The notes: generated by a model from the sequence alone, not told the origin. A DNA stretch of 64,000 nucleotides from Deinococcus aquiradiocola (GCF_014646915.1 NZ_BMOE01000003.1:248001-312000); one strand, 5' to 3'. Counted from the first letter of the stretch, positions 52,772 through 63,169 are shown. Made by a program: numbers and translations.

Positions 52772-52810
52772 TTGACAAGTTGTGTGTACCGCTATAATGT
52801 AACGCTACAA
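52772..52810 (+). promoter_or_regulatory. lacI-family gene promoter with operator
   Basis: TTGACA (52772-52777) and TATAAT (52793-52798) match consensus exactly, with a short 15-base spacer. TGTAACGCTACA (52799-52810) starts at the base after the -10 and covers the transcription start, so the LacI protein should repress its own operon. Its centre is 150 bases from the opposing site, near an integral number of helical turns, which would permit looping. Confidence 0.75.
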
Positions 52811-52907
52811 CAGCCACAATGCAACCCCCGTCCCAATTCGCTCCACCTCCGCCACCCCCGCCCGCCCCGGCAGCACTCCGGCCCACCCCCGGTCCCGAAG
52901 GTCCCCC

Positions 52908-53969
52908 ATGACCGTGAACCCCACCCCGCCCGCCCCCACCAGCGTCACCATCAACGACGTCGCCCGCCGCGCGGGCGTGTCCGTCATGACCGTCTCCAAC
53001 GTCGTCAACGGCAAGACCAGCGTCCGCCCCACCACCCGCCAGCGCGTCCTCGACGCCATCGAAGCGACCGGCTACCGCGTGAACCCCATGGCGCGCGCCC
53101 TCGCCGGGGGCCGCAACCGCCTGCTGAGCGTCATCGCGCCGCAACTCAACCTCCCGTACGTCTCCGAAGTGCTGCAGGGCGCCACGCAGGCCGCCGAACG
53201 CCTCGGCTACGACCTCGTCGTCATGATGATCGGCGAACGCAACACCTCCGACCTGAGCGTCATGAGCCGACTCTCCGCAGGCGCACTCCTCATCCAGCCG
53301 TCCCGCCGGGGCCGCGTGCGCCGCCTGCACCTCCCACAGCACGTCGTCAGCGTGGACGGCCCCAGCGACCTGCCGCTCGTGGTCGACAACTACGGCGGCG
53401 CGCGCCAGGCCATGCAGCACCTCCTCGCGCTCGGCCACACCCGCATCGGCTTCGTGAGCGGCCTGCACTCCGAGAACATCCTGAGCGGCGACACCCCCGA
53501 AGCGCAGCTCTGGGACCGCGACGACGCCTCCGAACGCCTGCGCGGCTACCACGACAGCATGGCCCTCGCCGGACTGGACGTCCCGCAGGGCTACGTCCAG
53601 CACGGCGACTACCTCAAGGAGAGCGGCGAGGTCGCCGTCCGCGCGCTGCTCGCCCTGCCCCGCCCGCCCACCGCGCTGTTCGTGTCGGGCGACGCGATGG
53701 CCCTCGGCGCGATGCACGTCGCGCAGGACCTCGGCCTGCACGTCCCGCAGGACCTCAGCATCGTGGGCTTCGACGACCTGCCGATCGCCGCCGCGTCCCG
53801 GCCCGGCCTCACCACCGTCCGGCAACCGCTGCAGCACATGGGCGAGACGGCCGTGCAGATGCTGATCGACCTGGTGGACGGCCAGCCCGTCACCCTCCCG
53901 CCGCCCTTCCCCACCGAACTCGCGGTGCGTGAATCGACCGCGCCGCCCCCACACACCCGCCCCGCCTGA
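52908..53969 (+). CDS. LacI family transcriptional regulator
   Basis: 353 residues. The N-terminal HTH and hinge are VTINDVARRAGVSVMTVSNV and RVNPMARALAGGR. The periplasmic-binding-protein-like domain runs to the end (HLLALGHTRIGFVSGLHSEN; SIVGFDDLPIAAASRPGLTT). It probably represses both the transporter-glucosidase genes and the rightward oxidoreductase genes, released by a sugar ligand. It is the first gene of the rightward unit. Confidence 0.94.
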   Translation: MTVNPTPPAPTSVTINDVARRAGVSVMTVSNVVNGKTSVRPTTRQRVLDAIEATGYRVNPMARALAGGRNRLLSVIAPQLNLPYVSEVLQGATQAAERLGYDLVVMMIGERNTSDLSVMSRLSAGALLIQPSRRGRVRRLHLPQHVVSVDGPSDLPLVVDNYGGARQAMQHLLALGHTRIGFVSGLHSENILSGDTPEAQLWDRDDASERLRGYHDSMALAGLDVPQGYVQHGDYLKESGEVAVRALLALPRPPTALFVSGDAMALGAMHVAQDLGLHVPQDLSIVGFDDLPIAAASRPGLTTVRQPLQHMGETAVQMLIDLVDGQPVTLPPPFPTELAVRESTAPPPHTRPA

Positions 53970-54007
53970 TCCACCCGCCTGACCCGCCCACCCACGGAGG
54001 ACCATCC

Positions 54008-55098
54008 ATGACCCGAATCGGCATCATCGGCACCGGCGACATCAGCGCCGCCTACCTGCGCGCCGCGCGCGACCTGCACCTCTTCGAGGTGGCCGCCATC
54101 ACCGACCTCGACACGGCCCGCGCCGAAGCCAGAGGCGCGGAGTTCGGCGTCCCGGTCCTCGGCCTGGACGCCCTGCTCGCCCGCGAGGACCTCGTGGCCG
54201 TCGTGAACCTCACGCCGCCCGCCGCGCACGCCGCCGTCACGCTCGACATCCTGGCCGCCGGACGGCACGCCTACAGCGAGAAACCGCTCGCCGTGACCCT
54301 CGACGACGGCATGCGCGTCCTGCAGGCTGCCCGGACGGCCGGTCGCCGCGTCGGCTGCGCGCCCGACACCTTCCTCGGCGCGGGCCTGCAGACGGTCCGC
54401 GCCGCCATCGACGGCGGCCTGATCGGGCGGCCCGTCGCCGCGACCGCGTTCTTCATGGGGAGCGGCCCCGAGAGCTGGCACCCCAACCCCGCCTTCTTCT
54501 ACCAGCCGGGCGCCGGGCCGCTCTTCGACATGGGCCCCTACTACCTCACGGCGCTCGTGAACCTGCTCGGCCCCGTCACCCGCGTGAGCGGCAGCGCCGT
54601 GAGCGCCTTCACGGAACGCGTCGCCGGGCACGAATCGCGGCGCGGGGAGCGCATCGCCGTGCACACGCCCACGCACGTCACCGCTCAACTCCAGCTGGGC
54701 GGCGTGCCCTGCACCTTCATCGCGAGCTTCGACGTGCCGGGCAGCGAGGTGCCGCGCATCGAGATCTACGGCACGGAAGCCACCATCAGCGTCCCCGACC
54801 CGAACACCTTCGGCGGTCCCGTCCGCATCTGCCGCCTCGGGACGCGCACCTGGGAGGAACTGCCCGTCACGCGCCCCTACGCCGAGAACTCACGCGGCAT
54901 CGGGCTCGCGGACCTGCTCTCCGCCGCCGAGCGGGGTGAAGCGCACCGCGCGAGCGGCGACCTCGCGTACCACGTGCTGGAAGTCATGCACCGCGTGCTG
55001 GAGTCCGCCGACGCCGGACAGCCGCTCGACGTGCACAGCCGCCCCGAACGTCCCGCCGCCCTTCCCGAACAGCCCGAGTGGCTGCAGGCGGTGACGCG

Positions 55099-55102
<4 letters not shown>
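54008..55102 (+). CDS. Gfo/Idh/MocA family oxidoreductase, first copy
   Basis: 364 residues. The NAD fold is [20 protein letters not shown]; the catalytic Lys is in [12 protein letters not shown]; the second motif reads [12 protein letters not shown] with Tyr where many relatives have His. This branch (DMGPYYL) oxidises or reduces sugar hydroxyls, including C3 of glycosides. GGAGG precedes the ATG. GTGA overlap with the next gene. Likely role: oxidation of a glycoside or free sugar delivered by the transporter. Confidence 0.92.
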
Positions 55103-56096
<994 letters not shown>

Positions 56097-56100
<4 letters not shown>

Positions 56101-57275
56101 GCGCCGTCACCCCCGGCCCGCGCCCGCTGCGCCTCGCGATGGTGGGCGGCGGACAGGACGCGTTCATCGGCGCGGTGCACCGCATGGCGGCCCGGCTGGA
56201 CGGCCAGTACGAACTCGTGGCGGGCGCCCTGTCCAGCACGCCGGACAAGGCCCGCGCCTCCGGGCTCGCGCTCGGCCTGACCGAGGAGCGCAGCTACCCC
56301 AGCCACGAGGCGCTCATCGCGGGCGAACTGGCGAAACCGCCGTCCGAACGCGTGCAGGTGGTCAGCATCGTCACGCCCAACCACCTGCACTACCCGGTCG
56401 CGCTCGCGTGCGTCCAGGCGGGCTTCCATGTCGTGTGCGACAAGCCCCTCGTGCACACCGTCACGCAGGCCCTCGCGCTCCGTCAGGCCGTGCGGCAGGC
56501 GGGCACGGTGTTCGGCGTGACGTACAACTACAGCGGCTACCCGCTCGTACGCCAGATGCGGCACATGGTGCAGGGCGGCGAACTCGGCGAGCTGCGCAAG
56601 GTCAGCGCCGAGTACCACCAGGGCTGGCTCGCCCGCAGCGTCACCGAGGCCGAGAGCAAGCAGGCGGGCTGGCGCACCGACCCCGCCCGCAGCGGCCCGG
56701 CCGGCGCGCTCGGCGACATCGGCACGCACGCCGAACAGCTCATGCGGTACGTGACGGGCCAGGACGCGTGCGAGGTGTGCGCCGAGCTGACCTCATTCGT
56801 GCCGGGCCGCACCCTGGACGACGACGTGACCGTGCTGCTGCGCTACCCCGGCGGCGCGAAGGGCCTGCTGACGGCGTCGCAGGTCGAGATCGGACGGGAG
56901 AACGACCTGCGGCTCGCGGTGTTCGGCACGCTCGGCAGCCTCAGCTGGCGGCAGGAGGACCCGAACGTGCTCGTGTACGACCGCCTGGACGCCCCCCGGC
57001 AACTCCTCACGCGCGGCGGGCCGGGCCTGAGCGCGGCCGCGCAGGCCGCCACGCGCCTGCCCGCCGGGCACCCGGAAGCGTTCATCGAGGCGTTCGCGAA
57101 CGTGTACAGCGGCGTCGCCCGGCACGTGCGCGCCCTAGAGCGCGGCGAGCCGCACACGCCCGACTACCCGACCGTCGAGGACGGCGTGCAGGGCGTGGCC
57201 TTCGTGGGCGACGTGCTGCGCAGTCACCACGCGGGCGGCCGCTGGGTCACGTGCGAGGACCACGGCACGGCCTGA
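56097..57275 (+). CDS. Gfo/Idh/MocA family oxidoreductase, second copy
   Basis: 392 residues. NAD fold [20 protein letters not shown], catalytic Lys in [13 protein letters not shown], and [19 protein letters not shown] with the canonical His. The insert [13 protein letters not shown] is typical of the longer oxidoreductases that pair with TIM-barrel epimerases. It differs from the first copy in length and in the catalytic His, so the two probably act on different intermediates, for example one oxidising and one reducing. Confidence 0.92.
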
Positions 57276-57339
57276 CACGGGTCTTCACTCCACCGTGACG
57301 GCACCATCCGGGTGCTGTCCGACCCGGCGCCACACTCAC

Positions 57340-57361
57340 GGCGTGCCCGTTCAGGCACGCC
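57340..57361 (+). promoter_or_regulatory. hairpin next to the ribosome site of the second epimerase gene
   Basis: GGCGTGCC (57340-57347) and GGCACGCC (57354-57361) form a perfect 8-bp stem with a six-base loop, ending one base before the ACAGGAG ribosome site. It may set the expression of the last gene relative to the three overlapping genes before it. Confidence 0.4.
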
Positions 57362-57374
57362 ACAGGAGCTCCCC

Positions 57375-58187
57375 ATGACACACCCCAGCAGAGGCACCCT
57401 GTCCGTCCAGCTGTACACCTTCCGCGACGCGTACGCCGCCGATCCCGGCGGGACGCTCGCCCGGCTCGCCCGGACGGGCTTCCGGTACGTGGAACCGTTC
57501 GGGGTCGGCAGCAACAACCAGCCTGCCGCCGACCGCGTGAGCGGCGCCACCGCCCTGAGAGGCCTGCTGGACGAGCACGGCCTGAGCGCGTCGTCCGCGC
57601 ACACGGGCGCGCCGGTCGGGCCGGACGCGGACAGCATGCTGGACGCCATCGAAGCACTCGGCGTGCAGACGGTCGTGATCTCCTGGCCGGGCGAGGTGCC
57701 GGGCTTCGAACGGGACGTGATGTCCACCCTGGACGGCACGCTGCGCTTCGCGGACGCCCTGAACGAAGCGGCGGACCGCGCGGCGGCACGCGGCGTCCGG
57801 CTCGGCTTCCACAACCACTGGTGGGAGTGGACGGTCTTCGCGGACGGCCGCAGCGCCTACGACACGCTGCTGCAGGCCCTCCGGCCCGAGGTGTTCATGG
57901 AGGTGGACGCGTACTGGGCACAGACGGCCGGTCAGTCGCCCGCCGCGCTCGTCGGGCAGCTGGGCGAACGCGTGCGGCTCCTGCATCTCAAGGACGGCCC
58001 GGCCGAACCGGACGCCGCCCAGGTGCCGCTGGGCGGCGGCGTGATCGACAACCTCGCCGTGATCCGCGCCGCGCCCTGGGTGCGCTGGCACGTGCTGGAG
58101 ATGGACCGCACGGACGGCGACGTGTTCGCCGAGGTCCGGCAGAGCGCACGGACCCTGATCGAGGCGGGCGTCAGCGACTGGACCTGA
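57375..58187 (+). CDS. TIM-barrel sugar isomerase/epimerase family protein, second copy
   Basis: 270 residues, starting after AGGAGCTCCCC. N-terminus LSVQLYTFRDAYAADPGGTL, metal ligands in GFHNHWWEWTVF, VFMEVDAYW, LLHLKDGPAEP and HVLEMDRTDGD. It belongs to the short sugar-phosphate-isomerase/epimerase group often found beside Gfo/Idh/MocA genes. The sequence is clearly different from the first TIM-barrel protein, so it is not a recent duplicate. Last gene of the unit, 99 bases behind the others. Confidence 0.9.
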   Translation: MTHPSRGTLSVQLYTFRDAYAADPGGTLARLARTGFRYVEPFGVGSNNQPAADRVSGATALRGLLDEHGLSASSAHTGAPVGPDADSMLDAIEALGVQTVVISWPGEVPGFERDVMSTLDGTLRFADALNEAADRAAARGVRLGFHNHWWEWTVFADGRSAYDTLLQALRPEVFMEVDAYWAQTAGQSPAALVGQLGERVRLLHLKDGPAEPDAAQVPLGGGVIDNLAVIRAAPWVRWHVLEMDRTDGDVFAEVRQSARTLIEAGVSDWT

Positions 58188-58208
58188 ACGCGGCAGGGCA
58201 CGGGACAA

Positions 58209-59807
58209 TCAGGTGCGGCGGAGCGCCTGGAGGAGGGCTTCGCCGTTCGGGGTGCCGAGGCCGGTGCAGGGGTCCCAGCCGGTCCGGGCGGCGTAGGCGC
58301 CGTTGTTGCCGACGGTGATGTCGTGGAAGGCTTCCGGGTGGGCGTAGAGGGCGGGGTTCAGGAAGCCGAGGCGCGTGCCGAGCGCCTGGTTGAGCCGGGC
58401 GGTGAGGCCCGCCCAGAGGGGCGCGACGGCGCTGGTGCCGCCGATGACGGTGTCCACGCCGTCCACGCGGACCTGATAGCCGCTCTGCGGGTCGGCGACG
58501 GCGCTCACGTCGGGCACGCCGCGTCCGGCGCGGTGTGGGGGGTTGGCGGAGGTGGGGACGCCCGCGCCCGACTGGTACGCGGGGAGGGGGTAGGTGTCGC
58601 TGATGCCGCCGCCTGACGCGCCCTGCTGGACGCCGTTGTTCCAGACGGATTCCATGGCGATCAGGCCGCCCTGCAGGGTGAGGCGCGTGCCGCCGCAGCC
58701 GGTCGCGGCGGGGCTGGAGGCAGGAAAGTCCGCGTGGGCGAGGCCGCCGGGCACGCGGTCGCTGCTGCCGTCGTCTCCGGCGGCGCAGAAGACGCTGACG
58801 CCGAGCAGACCGGCTTCCTGGAAGGCGGCGGTCATGGCGTTCATGGCCTGCGTCGTCCAGTTGCTCTCGGCCGCGCCCCAGCTGATGCTGATGACGCTGG
58901 GCCGGTGGGTGGGGTCGTGGGCGGCGGTGGTGACGGCGTTCAGGAAGCCCGCGTCGGTGTTGGGCGCGAAGTACACGACGATGCGCGCGCCGGGAGCGGA
59001 CGCGCCGACCACTTCGATGTCGAGCATGACTTCGCCGTCCGGTCCGCCGGGGTCGCCGGTGGGGCGGTTGCGGGCGCCGTTCACGCTGACGGCCGTGACG
59101 CGGGGGGTGGGGAGTCCGGCGGCCCTGAAGTACGCGCGCAGGTCGGCGGTCCGGTAGCCGCCGCCGAGTTCGATGATGGCGACAGTCTGCCCGCTGCCGT
59201 CCGTGCCGGCAGGGAAGGCGTACGCGGCGGTGAGGGCGGTGACGGGGAAACCGTTCGTGAAGGCGTGCGGGTGCGCGGTGCCGGGTTCGGGGGTGGGGGG
59301 GCGGGCGTAGCGGTACTGCGGGTGGGCCTGTGGGCGGTCGTCGAGCCCGAAGACGCCTTCGATGAGCGGTGCGAGCGGGGAGGGGACGCTGAGGGTGCCG
59401 CTTCGCCCGCGGAACTGCGCGGCGGCACTCGGCTGGTCGTCGCTGCCGAGCGGCCGGTAGAGGTGGAGCGTGGCGCCGAAGGCGGCTTCCATGTCGTGGA
59501 GGGCGCCGCTGAGGACGACGGTCCGGCGTTCGGGGCTGCTCTGGACGACGCTGAGGTGGTGGTCGTGCGCGAAGTCGGCGATGCGTTCGAGGTCGTCGTG
59601 GTCGGCGCCGTACCGTTCGAGGTACTCGGCGGGCGTGAGGACGGGGGTGGCGGTGCCGGGTTCGGGGAGCGGCTGGCGCGGCCGGACGCGGAGGGTGACT
59701 TCGAGGGTGTCGTCCGGTGAGGGCTGGCCGACACGTTCGGCGCGGTGTGGGGCGGTCTTGCGGCTGTCGGGCAGGGTGGTGCGGGGTTCCGGCCTTGCTT
59801 CGGTCAT
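58209..59807 (-). CDS. S53 family serine-carboxyl peptidase (sedolisin/kumamolisin-like)
   Basis: 532 residues. The N-terminal activation domain (about 40-190, LTPAEYLERYGADHDDLERI) precedes a subtilisin-fold catalytic domain with the Glu/Asp pair in GEVMLDIEVVGA, the oxyanion Asp in FCAAGDDGSSD and the catalytic Ser in IGGTSAVAPLWAG. A Ca site is indicated by the C-terminal ITVGNNG...GWDPCTGLGTPNG. Acid-active endopeptidase expected. There is no signal peptide, as for kumamolisins. AGGAGG precedes the ATG. Confidence 0.94.
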   Translation of the reverse strand: MTEARPEPRTTLPDSRKTAPHRAERVGQPSPDDTLEVTLRVRPRQPLPEPGTATPVLTPAEYLERYGADHDDLERIADFAHDHHLSVVQSSPERRTVVLSGALHDMEAAFGATLHLYRPLGSDDQPSAAAQFRGRSGTLSVPSPLAPLIEGVFGLDDRPQAHPQYRYARPPTPEPGTAHPHAFTNGFPVTALTAAYAFPAGTDGSGQTVAIIELGGGYRTADLRAYFRAAGLPTPRVTAVSVNGARNRPTGDPGGPDGEVMLDIEVVGASAPGARIVVYFAPNTDAGFLNAVTTAAHDPTHRPSVISISWGAAESNWTTQAMNAMTAAFQEAGLLGVSVFCAAGDDGSSDRVPGGLAHADFPASSPAATGCGGTRLTLQGGLIAMESVWNNGVQQGASGGGISDTYPLPAYQSGAGVPTSANPPHRAGRGVPDVSAVADPQSGYQVRVDGVDTVIGGTSAVAPLWAGLTARLNQALGTRLGFLNPALYAHPEAFHDITVGNNGAYAARTGWDPCTGLGTPNGEALLQALRRT

Positions 59808-59959
59808 GTGCGTCCTCCTGAGGAGTGGGGCAGTTCAACCTACGCTGTCAACAGAATGATACCTGTTTTTTACGGACCCTTCTGGCATCTCGTCCTGACA
59901 TCAGCATACGTCCCGCCGCTGAGACGCGGTGATGAACCGCGCCCTGCACCACCGCAGAA

Positions 59960-59989
59960 GAGCGCCCCGCCGACATCGGCGGGGCGCTC
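59960..59989. terminator. hairpin terminator
   Basis: GAGCGCCCCGCCGA (59960-59973) pairs perfectly with 59976-59989 around two bases. It lies 30 bases after the end of the glycine-rich protein gene on the minus strand. Confidence 0.65.
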
Positions 59990-60018
59990 CTGAAGACCTG
60001 AAGTCAGGTCGGCCGGAT

Positions 60019-60537
60019 TCAGACCAGCTGGCCGTGATGGGCGAGCATGACGGGCTCCAGCACGTTCATCGGGACGCTGTCGTCCACGGCGACCGCGCGG
60101 CCGCCTTCGGAGATGCTGCGGTCGAGACGATCGTAGTGGTCGTCGTCGAGTTCGGCGCGGTGGTCCGTGCCCGTCTCGTCCACACCGGCCGCGCCGCCCA
60201 CGCCACCGACCGCAGCGCCGACGCCGGAACCGAGGGCCGCCATACCGAGCACGACGGGAAGGGCGAGGCCGCCCGTGCCGATGGTGACGGCCGTGCCGAT
60301 CACGGCGGCGGCCACACCGGTGATGGCGCCCGCAACGGTGCCCTTCACGGCGCCTGCACCGGCGTCTTCAGCGGTGCCGCCCTCCATGGGGGTCACGTCG
60401 GCGGTGGTCGCCGTGGTGCTCGCCGTGCGGCGGGTGGCGGTCATCTGACCGAGTTCGGGACGCACGGCGCCCTGGTTCTGGAGGTCCTTGATGAAGGCGT
60501 CGGCGTCGGCCACTGTCGGGAACAGAATGTGTTTCAT
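60019..60537 (-). CDS. glycine-zipper hypothetical protein
   Basis: 172 residues. A polar N-terminus ([20 protein letters not shown]) precedes an Ala/Gly-rich hydrophobic stretch (about 62-118, [40 protein letters not shown]) like glycine-zipper membrane segments of stress proteins. The acidic C-terminus holds [20 protein letters not shown]. No specific family recognised. The first half is like small general-stress proteins that modulate membrane permeability. Confidence 0.7.
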   Translation of the reverse strand: MKHILFPTVADADAFIKDLQNQGAVRPELGQMTATRRTASTTATTADVTPMEGGTAEDAGAGAVKGTVAGAITGVAAAVIGTAVTIGTGGLALPVVLGMAALGSGVGAAVGGVGGAAGVDETGTDHRAELDDDHYDRLDRSISEGGRAVAVDDSVPMNVLEPVMLAHHGQLV

Positions 60538-60695
60538 GCCTCACAGTCTCGGGGAGGTCCCCCGCATCAACGTGAGGGGCGTCCCAAGGCATGCTGACCT
60601 CGCCTGCAGGAGACCGTAATGTTGTGCAACGCACGTTCGGCAGGCCCGGACCGCACCCGCAGCGGCGCCGGCCCGTCAGATGAAGGAACGGGTAG

Positions 60696-60724
60696 TTTAC
60701 AAAAAAGATCAACAGGTGTAGGCT
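60696..60724 (+). promoter_or_regulatory. promoter of the amino-acid ABC transporter genes
   Basis: TTTACA (60696-60701) and TAGGCT (60719-60724) are 17 bases apart, in an AT-rich island ahead of the binding-protein gene. Confidence 0.55.
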
Positions 60725-60797
60725 GCTCCGGTTGCCGTACGCCCACGCCCAGCGTGAGCCACACCACACCAATCCGCCTCCGGGCATCAGGAGTCCC

Positions 60798-61556
60798 ATG
60801 AAACACCTCATCCCCCTCGCCACCCTCGCCCTGCTCGGCGCCGCCAGCGCGGCCAGCGTCAGCACCCTCACCCCCGGCGTCCTCGTGATCGGCCAGGAAG
60901 GCACCTACGCCCCCTTCACCTTCAAGGACGCGCAGGGCAACCTCACCGGCTTCGACACCGACATCGCCAAGGCCATCGCCGCGAAACTCGGCCTGAAGCC
61001 CCAGTTCGTCCTCACCGAATGGAGCGGCATCCTCGCCGGCCTCCAGGCCGGGAAGTTCGACGTGGTCGTCAACCAGGTCGGCATCACCGCCGAACGCCAG
61101 AAGACCATCGGCTTCAGCGCCCCCTACGCGTACAGCAGCCCGCAGATCATCGTCAAGAAGACCGGCACCTTCGCGCCCACGACCCTCGCGGACCTGAAAG
61201 GCAAGCGCGTCGGCGTGGGCCTGGGCAGCAACTTCGAAGCGCAGCTGCGCGCGGCGGGCGGCATCAACGTCGTCACGTACCCCGGCGCGCCCGAGTACCT
61301 CGCGGACCTCGCCACCGGCCGACTCGACGCGGCCTTCAACGACCGGCTGCTCGTCGGGTACCTCATCAAGTCCCAGAACCTCCCCGTCAAGGGCGCGGGC
61401 GTGATCGGCCAGCCGGAATCGGTCGGCATCGCCATGAAGAAGAGCAACACCTCCCTGCAGGCCGCCGTGAACCGCGCCCTGCTGCAGATCAAGGCCGACG
61501 GGACGTACGCCCGTATCAGCCGCCAGTGGTTCGGTCAGGACGTCAGCAAACCCTGA
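60798..61556 (+). CDS. polar amino-acid ABC transporter substrate-binding protein
   Basis: 252 residues with signal peptide (HLIPLATLALLGAASAASV). Family-3 signatures: GTYAPFTFKDAQGNLTGFDT, VNQVGITAERQKTIGFSAPY and GVGLGSNFEAQL. The cystine/polar amino-acid branch is most likely. CAGGAG precedes the ATG. The permease gene follows after 229 bases that include a hairpin. Confidence 0.94.
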   Translation: MKHLIPLATLALLGAASAASVSTLTPGVLVIGQEGTYAPFTFKDAQGNLTGFDTDIAKAIAAKLGLKPQFVLTEWSGILAGLQAGKFDVVVNQVGITAERQKTIGFSAPYAYSSPQIIVKKTGTFAPTTLADLKGKRVGVGLGSNFEAQLRAAGGINVVTYPGAPEYLADLATGRLDAAFNDRLLVGYLIKSQNLPVKGAGVIGQPESVGIAMKKSNTSLQAAVNRALLQIKADGTYARISRQWFGQDVSKP

Positions 61557-61631
61557 GGCAGGGCCTGACCCGGACGGCCGCGTGACCTGAGCGGCGCAGA
61601 CCTGAGCGGGGCAGACACGCCCCGGCACACG

Positions 61632-61668
61632 GTGGGGGAACGCGGCAGAGCAGTCCGCGTTCCCCCAC
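61632..61668 (+). terminator. attenuating hairpin between binding-protein and permease genes
   Basis: GTGGGGGAACGCGG (61632-61645) and its complement (61655-61668) form a perfect 14-bp stem. It may reduce permease transcription relative to the binding protein. Confidence 0.6.
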
Positions 61669-61785
61669 TGCCGTGCCGCCCCCCCGGCCGGACCCCGGCC
61701 CGATTGCGCACGCCGCCACGCACCCCCTACGCTGAGCAGGCCGCACTCCCCTCCCGCCCCTCTCCCCTCCCGAGGACACGCCTGA

Positions 61786-62451
61786 ATGGAACAGTTCCAA
61801 CTCGTGCTGCAGAGCGCCTGGGCCGCCCTGCCGACCCTGCTCGCCGCGACGCGCCTCACGCTGGGCTTCGCGCTCGCCGCGATGCTGCTCGGCCTGCCGC
61901 TCGGTCTGCTCGTGGCCCTCGCCCGCCTGTACGCCCCACGCCCCCTGGCCGCCCTGGCGGGCCTGTACGTGTCGTTCATCCGGGGCACGCCGCTGCTCGT
62001 GCAGATCTTCGTGATCTACTACGGCCTGCCCAGCGTCGGGCTGGTCCTCACGCCCGTGCAGGGCGGCGTGCTCGCCCTCACCCTGAACGCGGGCGCGTAC
62101 CTGTCCGAAACGATCCGCGCCGCCATCCAGAGCGTCCCGCGCGGCCAGCGGGAAGCGGCGTACAGCCTGGGCCTCAGCCCCGCGCAGACCATGCAGGCCG
62201 TGATCCTGCCGCAGGCGGCCCGCGTCGCCCTGCCCAGCCTCGGCAACACCCTGATCGGCCTCGTGAAGGACACGTCGCTCGTGTCGGTCATCACGGTCGT
62301 CGAACTGCTGCGCAGCGCCCAGCTCGTGATCGCCCGAACCTTCGAACCGTTCGGACCCTACCTCGCGGCCGCCCTGGTGTACTGGGCGATCAGCAGCGTG
62401 CTGGAACTCGTGCAGCGCCGCCTGGAGACACGCCTCTCCCGCAGCGGCTAG
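61786..62451 (+). CDS. polar amino-acid ABC transporter permease (HisM/GlnP family)
   Basis: 221 residues. N-terminal helix LAATRLTLGFALAAMLLGLP, FIRGTPLLVQIFVIYYGLP and LTLNAGAYLSETIRAAIQSV are family signatures; the EAA loop reads REAAYSLGLSPAQTMQAVIL. GAGGACACGCCTGA precedes the ATG. The ATPase is not in this window, which is followed by a terminator, so it must be encoded elsewhere. Confidence 0.94.
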   Translation: MEQFQLVLQSAWAALPTLLAATRLTLGFALAAMLLGLPLGLLVALARLYAPRPLAALAGLYVSFIRGTPLLVQIFVIYYGLPSVGLVLTPVQGGVLALTLNAGAYLSETIRAAIQSVPRGQREAAYSLGLSPAQTMQAVILPQAARVALPSLGNTLIGLVKDTSLVSVITVVELLRSAQLVIARTFEPFGPYLAAALVYWAISSVLELVQRRLETRLSRSG

Positions 62452-62476
62452 CGGGGCGCGCCCCCGGCCAGACGAG

Positions 62477-62509
62477 AGGACCGCACCGGCAGGCGCCGTG
62501 TGCGGTCCT
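62477..62509 (+). terminator. hairpin terminator after the amino-acid permease gene
   Basis: AGGACCGCAC (62477-62486) pairs with GTGCGGTCCT (62500-62509), followed by TCGTTCGTC. Confidence 0.65.
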
Positions 62510-62600
62510 TCGTTCGTCGGTCGTTCCGACGGCCCGCCTCCTGTCCGAAGCCAGGTCCGGCCGGGACGATCAGGGCTCCGCGTGCCGCTCGGCTGGATGT

Positions 62601-62730
62601 CATACGGTTTTGATCCGATTCCAGGGATGCCGGAAACAGCACCGACATCCCTTCCATCTCCTCCAAACCGTACTTTTTGGTACTCGCTTCGCTCGGCTGA
62701 ACTCTACAAGTTCAGCTCAAAACCGTATCA
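62601..62730. repeat. palindromic intergenic repeat element, copy 2 (composite)
   Basis: The ends ATACGGTTTTGA (62602-62613) and TCAAAACCGTAT (62717-62728) match those at 9524-9583. The right half, 62681-62730, shares GCTGAACTC and TTCAGCTCAAAACC with copy 1. An internal CTCCAAACCGTAC (62661-62673) looks like a second, degenerate right end, so two elements may be nested. Confidence 0.75.
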
Positions 62731-62751
62731 AGCCTTCCGCTCAGGCCGGGA

Positions 62752-63066
62752 TCAGGTGTACTTGAGGGCTTCCATGAGTTCCTCGACGATCTCGGTGGTG
62801 TCGCCGCGCTCGTGGGCGGTCGCGACGTGGGCTTCCAGATGCCCGCGCAGCACGACCTCGCCCGCACCGGACAGGGCGCCCTGCACCGCCTTGATCTGCC
62901 GCAGCACGTCCACGCAGTACACGTGCGGGTCGTCCAGCATCCGCACGATGCTCTCCAGGTGCCCGCGCGCGATGGCGAGGCGTCTGGACGCGCGTTTACG
63001 GGCATCTTCGGGCATGCACAGGTGCGGGTGCGTGCCCTCGCCGTCCGGCGCGTGCGGGGAATTCAT
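62752..63066 (-). CDS. csoR: copper-sensing repressor, CsoR family
   Basis: 104 residues, four-helix DUF156 fold with DARKRASRRLAIARGHLESI and VLRQIKAVQGALSGAGEVVL. Metal ligands are C51, H76 and H80, that is Cys-His-His. This departs from the Cys-His-Cys of mycobacterial CsoR but is known for the Thermus copper sensor. A His-rich N-terminus (HPHLC) may add ligands. It follows copZ on the same strand. The other reading is an RcnR-like Ni/Co sensor, but the copper gene context argues against it. Confidence 0.88.
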   Translation of the reverse strand: MNSPHAPDGEGTHPHLCMPEDARKRASRRLAIARGHLESIVRMLDDPHVYCVDVLRQIKAVQGALSGAGEVVLRGHLEAHVATAHERGDTTEIVEELMEALKYT

Positions 63067-63169
63067 GCAGCCACAGTCCGGTTCAGGGAGGAGCGGGTGA
63101 GGCGGCGCACGTTCCGGCTCCGCCACACCCCGCCTCGCGGACACTCCCGGAGTGCCGTGAAGGTCAGGG

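Noticed and set aside
50204..53932. A 1242-codon open frame on the plus strand across the transporter and lacI genes
   Set aside because: It runs antisense to the permease and binding protein and out of frame through lacI, all of which have family signatures. No homology-like pattern is visible in it.
62752..63066. RcnR-type nickel/cobalt sensor
   Set aside because: The Cys-His-His ligand set allows it, but copZ, a CsoR-like operator and the Cys-rich copper store favour a copper sensor.
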